The position numbers and the translations under genes are program-made. Of a stretch of 64,000 nucleotides of DNA, positions 62,363-64,000 are shown piece after piece. The notes beneath the pieces are model-generated. The model worked only from the letters and a program-made list of their open reading frames with translations. It was not told where the DNA came from and ran no database searches. Every line of letters begins with the position of its first letter. The first letter of the stretch is position 1. Where the stretch lies: assembly GCF_013408245.1 (NCBI RefSeq), contig NZ_JACBYS010000001.1, positions 1,736,001 to 1,800,000 of the forward strand, read 5' to 3'. The DNA comes from Duganella sp. 1224 (GTDB taxonomy: Bacteria > Pseudomonadota > Gammaproteobacteria > Burkholderiales > Burkholderiaceae_D).

Positions 62363-64000
62363 TTGACAACCTCGCCTCCCCTGCCCGCCTGGCTCACCCG
62401 CCGCAACCTGCTGCGCGCCGCGCTGGGCGCCGGCCTGGCCGCCCTGGTCGGCGGCGGCCTGCTGCTGGCCTACCTGCTGCTGTACGTGGCGCCCAACCTG
62501 CCGTCGCTGGACGCCATCACCGACTACCGGCCCAAGATCCCGCTGCGCGTGTACACCGCCGACAACGCCCTGATCGGCGAATTCGGCGAGGAACACCGCG
62601 ACTTCATCCCGATCAAGGACATGCCCGAGCTGATGAAGAAATCGCTGCTGGCGATCGAGGACAAGCGCTTTTACGAGCACCACGGCATCGACTGGCTGCG
62701 CGCGCTGGGCGCGGCCAAGGCCAACCTGGGCGGTGCGCTGCGCCAGGGCGGCTCGACCATCACGATGCAGGTGGCGCGCAACTTCTTCCTGACGCGCGAC
62801 AAGTTCTACAGCCGCAAGCTGACCGAGGTGATGCTGGCGCTGAAGATCGAGGCCGCGCTCGACAAGGACCAGATCCTCGAGCTGTACATGAACCAGATCT
62901 ACCTCGGCCAGCGCTCGTTCGGCTTCGGCGCCGCCGCCCAGACCTACTTCGGCAAGCCGCTGAAAGAGCTGGACGTGGCCGAGACGGCGATGCTGGCCGG
63001 CCTGCCGCAAAACCCGGCGCGCCACAACCCGGCGGTCAACCCCAAGCGCGCCAAGCAACGCCAGCAACTGGTGCTGCGCGCCATGCGCGACGCCGACTTC
63101 ATCACCGAGCCGCAGTACCAGAAGGCGCTGCACGAGACGCTGCACATCAACCGCAAGGGCCAGGACTTCGAGGTCCACGCCGAGTACGTGGCCGAGCTGG
63201 CGCGCCAGACCGTCTACGCCCAGTTCAAGGACGAGGCCTACACGCGCGGCATCAGCGTCTACACGACCATCCTCAAGGCCGACCAGAAGGCCGCCTACGA
63301 GTCGATGCGCCGCAACGTGCTGAACTACGACCAGCGGCACGGCTACCGCGGCCCGGAAGCGTTCATCCCGCTGCCGGCCGGCGAGGACGAGCGCGACGAC
63401 GCCATCGAGGACGCGCTGCAAAAGCGCCCCGCCAGCGACGGCCTGATCCCGGCGGTGGTGCTGACGGTGGGCGCCACGGCCATCACCGTGCAGAACCCGG
63501 CCGGCGAGGAGCTCACCATCAGCGGCGACGGCCTGCGGCTGGTGGCCGGCGCGCTGTCCGACAAGGCCAGGGACACGCTGCGGCTGCGCCCCGGCGCGGT
63601 GATCCGCATCATGCAGGGCGACAAGGGCGGCTGGGCGGTCACGCAGGTGCCGCAGGTGTCGGCCGCGTTCGTGTCGCTGGACGCCGTCAGCGGCGGCTAC
63701 CACGCGCTGGTCGGCGGCTTCGACTTCAACCTGCAAAAGTTCAACCACGTGACCCAGGCCTGGCGCCAGCCGGGCTCCTCGATCAAGCCCTTCGTCTACT
63801 CGGCGGCGCTGGAAAAAGGCTTCTCGCCGGCCACCGTCATCAACGACGCCCCGCTCAACCTGACCGGCGCCGAGACCGGCAACGAAGCGTGGTCGCCGAA
63901 GAACGACGACGGCAAGTTCGACGGCCCGATCAGCATGCGCACGGCGCTGTCGGAATCGAAGAACGTGGTGTCGGTGCGGATCTTGCGCGCGATCGGCGTG
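62363..64000 (+). CDS. mrcA: Penicillin-binding protein 1A, 3' end outside window
   Basis: Bifunctional cell-wall synthase; 546 codons are present and the frame is open at the window end. The start is TTG 62363 with GAGAG upstream. A single N-terminal membrane anchor (LGAGLAALVGGGLLLAYLLL) is followed by the GT51 glycosyltransferase: LLAIEDKRFYEHHGID (catalytic Glu 99), RQGGSTITMQVARNFFL, KIEAALDKDQILELYMNQIY (shortest core), then an OB-like linker and the transpeptidase with SSIK (Ser 472 to Lys 475, in QPGSSIKPFVYSAAL) and SKN (532-534). The KTG motif lies beyond the window. Confidence 0.95.
   Translation, partial: MTTSPPLPAWLTRRNLLRAALGAGLAALVGGGLLLAYLLLYVAPNLPSLDAITDYRPKIPLRVYTADNALIGEFGEEHRDFIPIKDMPELMKKSLLAIEDKRFYEHHGIDWLRALGAAKANLGGALRQGGSTITMQVARNFFLTRDKFYSRKLTEVMLALKIEAALDKDQILELYMNQIYLGQRSFGFGAAAQTYFGKPLKELDVAETAMLAGLPQNPARHNPAVNPKRAKQRQQLVLRAMRDADFITEPQYQKALHETLHINRKGQDFEVHAEYVAELARQTVYAQFKDEAYTRGISVYTTILKADQKAAYESMRRNVLNYDQRHGYRGPEAFIPLPAGEDERDDAIEDALQKRPASDGLIPAVVLTVGATAITVQNPAGEELTISGDGLRLVAGALSDKARDTLRLRPGAVIRIMQGDKGGWAVTQVPQVSAAFVSLDAVSGGYHALVGGFDFNLQKFNHVTQAWRQPGSSIKPFVYSAALEKGFSPATVINDAPLNLTGAETGNEAWSPKNDDGKFDGPISMRTALSESKNVVSVRILRAIGV

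Noticed and set aside
62324..63748. Minus-strand frame over the PBP1A gene
   Set aside because: Shadow. The plus strand has GT51 and transpeptidase motifs and simply runs off the window.

Overview
The window is 64 kb of GC-rich bacterial chromosome. The gene content (dcd, comEC, tatD, lolC/lolD, an RpfE-like gene with recJ, prfB with a programmed frameshift, lysS, ppnN, glpD, PBP1A), two PEP-CTERM proteins, a REP-associated tyrosine transposase and a SdrD-type repeat adhesin point to a betaproteobacterium, most likely Oxalobacteraceae (Massilia/Duganella/Janthinobacterium group). The genus is an inference from gene families and order.

Region by region. 1-2.4 kb: the end of an Orn/Lys/Arg decarboxylase, then a 425-base spacer holding a 178-bp inverted-repeat element and a 30-bp palindrome. 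2.4-3.7 kb: a sigma-54 activator. 3.7-8.9 kb (minus): a tight four-gene operon of uncharacterised proteins (a glycine-zipper protein with a duplicated domain and an internal start, an HExxH metallopeptidase, a 720-aa protein, a GIY-YIG-like protein). This is the best candidate for an undescribed system. 9.0-13.9 kb: a Cpx-type envelope-stress locus. cpxR-cpxA runs divergently from a CpxP/Spy-like gene, followed by a Ser/Thr-rich protein and an exported intradiol dioxygenase; two perfect CpxR boxes lie in the divergent spacer. 13.9-24.2 kb: housekeeping genes (dcd, a hydrolase, comEC, tatD, lolD, lolC) with a TonB-dependent receptor inserted. 24.3-33.0 kb (minus): a 2,656-aa adhesin with 19 SdrD/Cna-B-like repeats, followed by a PEP-CTERM protein with a thioester-like Cys/Gln signature. 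33.2-37.5 kb: RpfE-like gene, recJ, a Xre-RES toxin-antitoxin pair and a DUF2288 gene. 37.4-44.2 kb (minus): hydrolase, DUF4272 and aldo/keto reductase genes, then a subtilase with His replaced by Glu and a second PEP-CTERM protein. 44.3-45.3 kb: a RAYT gene between two perfect 27-bp inverted REPs. 45.3-50.3 kb (minus): a branched-chain amino acid type ABC importer with LivM and LivG fused. 50.3-53.0 kb: Sel1 protein and CpdB. 53.2-56.6 kb: prfB, a HAD phosphatase, lysS. 56.6-64.0 kb: a hypothetical protein behind a homopurine/homopyrimidine inverted repeat, ppnN, a POT peptide transporter, glpD and the start of a PBP1A gene that runs off the window.

The rpfE-recJ and prfB-lysS pairs resemble a backbone seen elsewhere (for example near the Xanthomonas rpf cluster). 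The material between recJ and prfB, and between lolC and the RpfE-like gene, looks accessory. Surface and envelope functions dominate the accessory content: adhesin, PEP-CTERM proteins, TonB receptor, exported enzymes and the Cpx system. No tRNA, rRNA, CRISPR array or prophage was seen.
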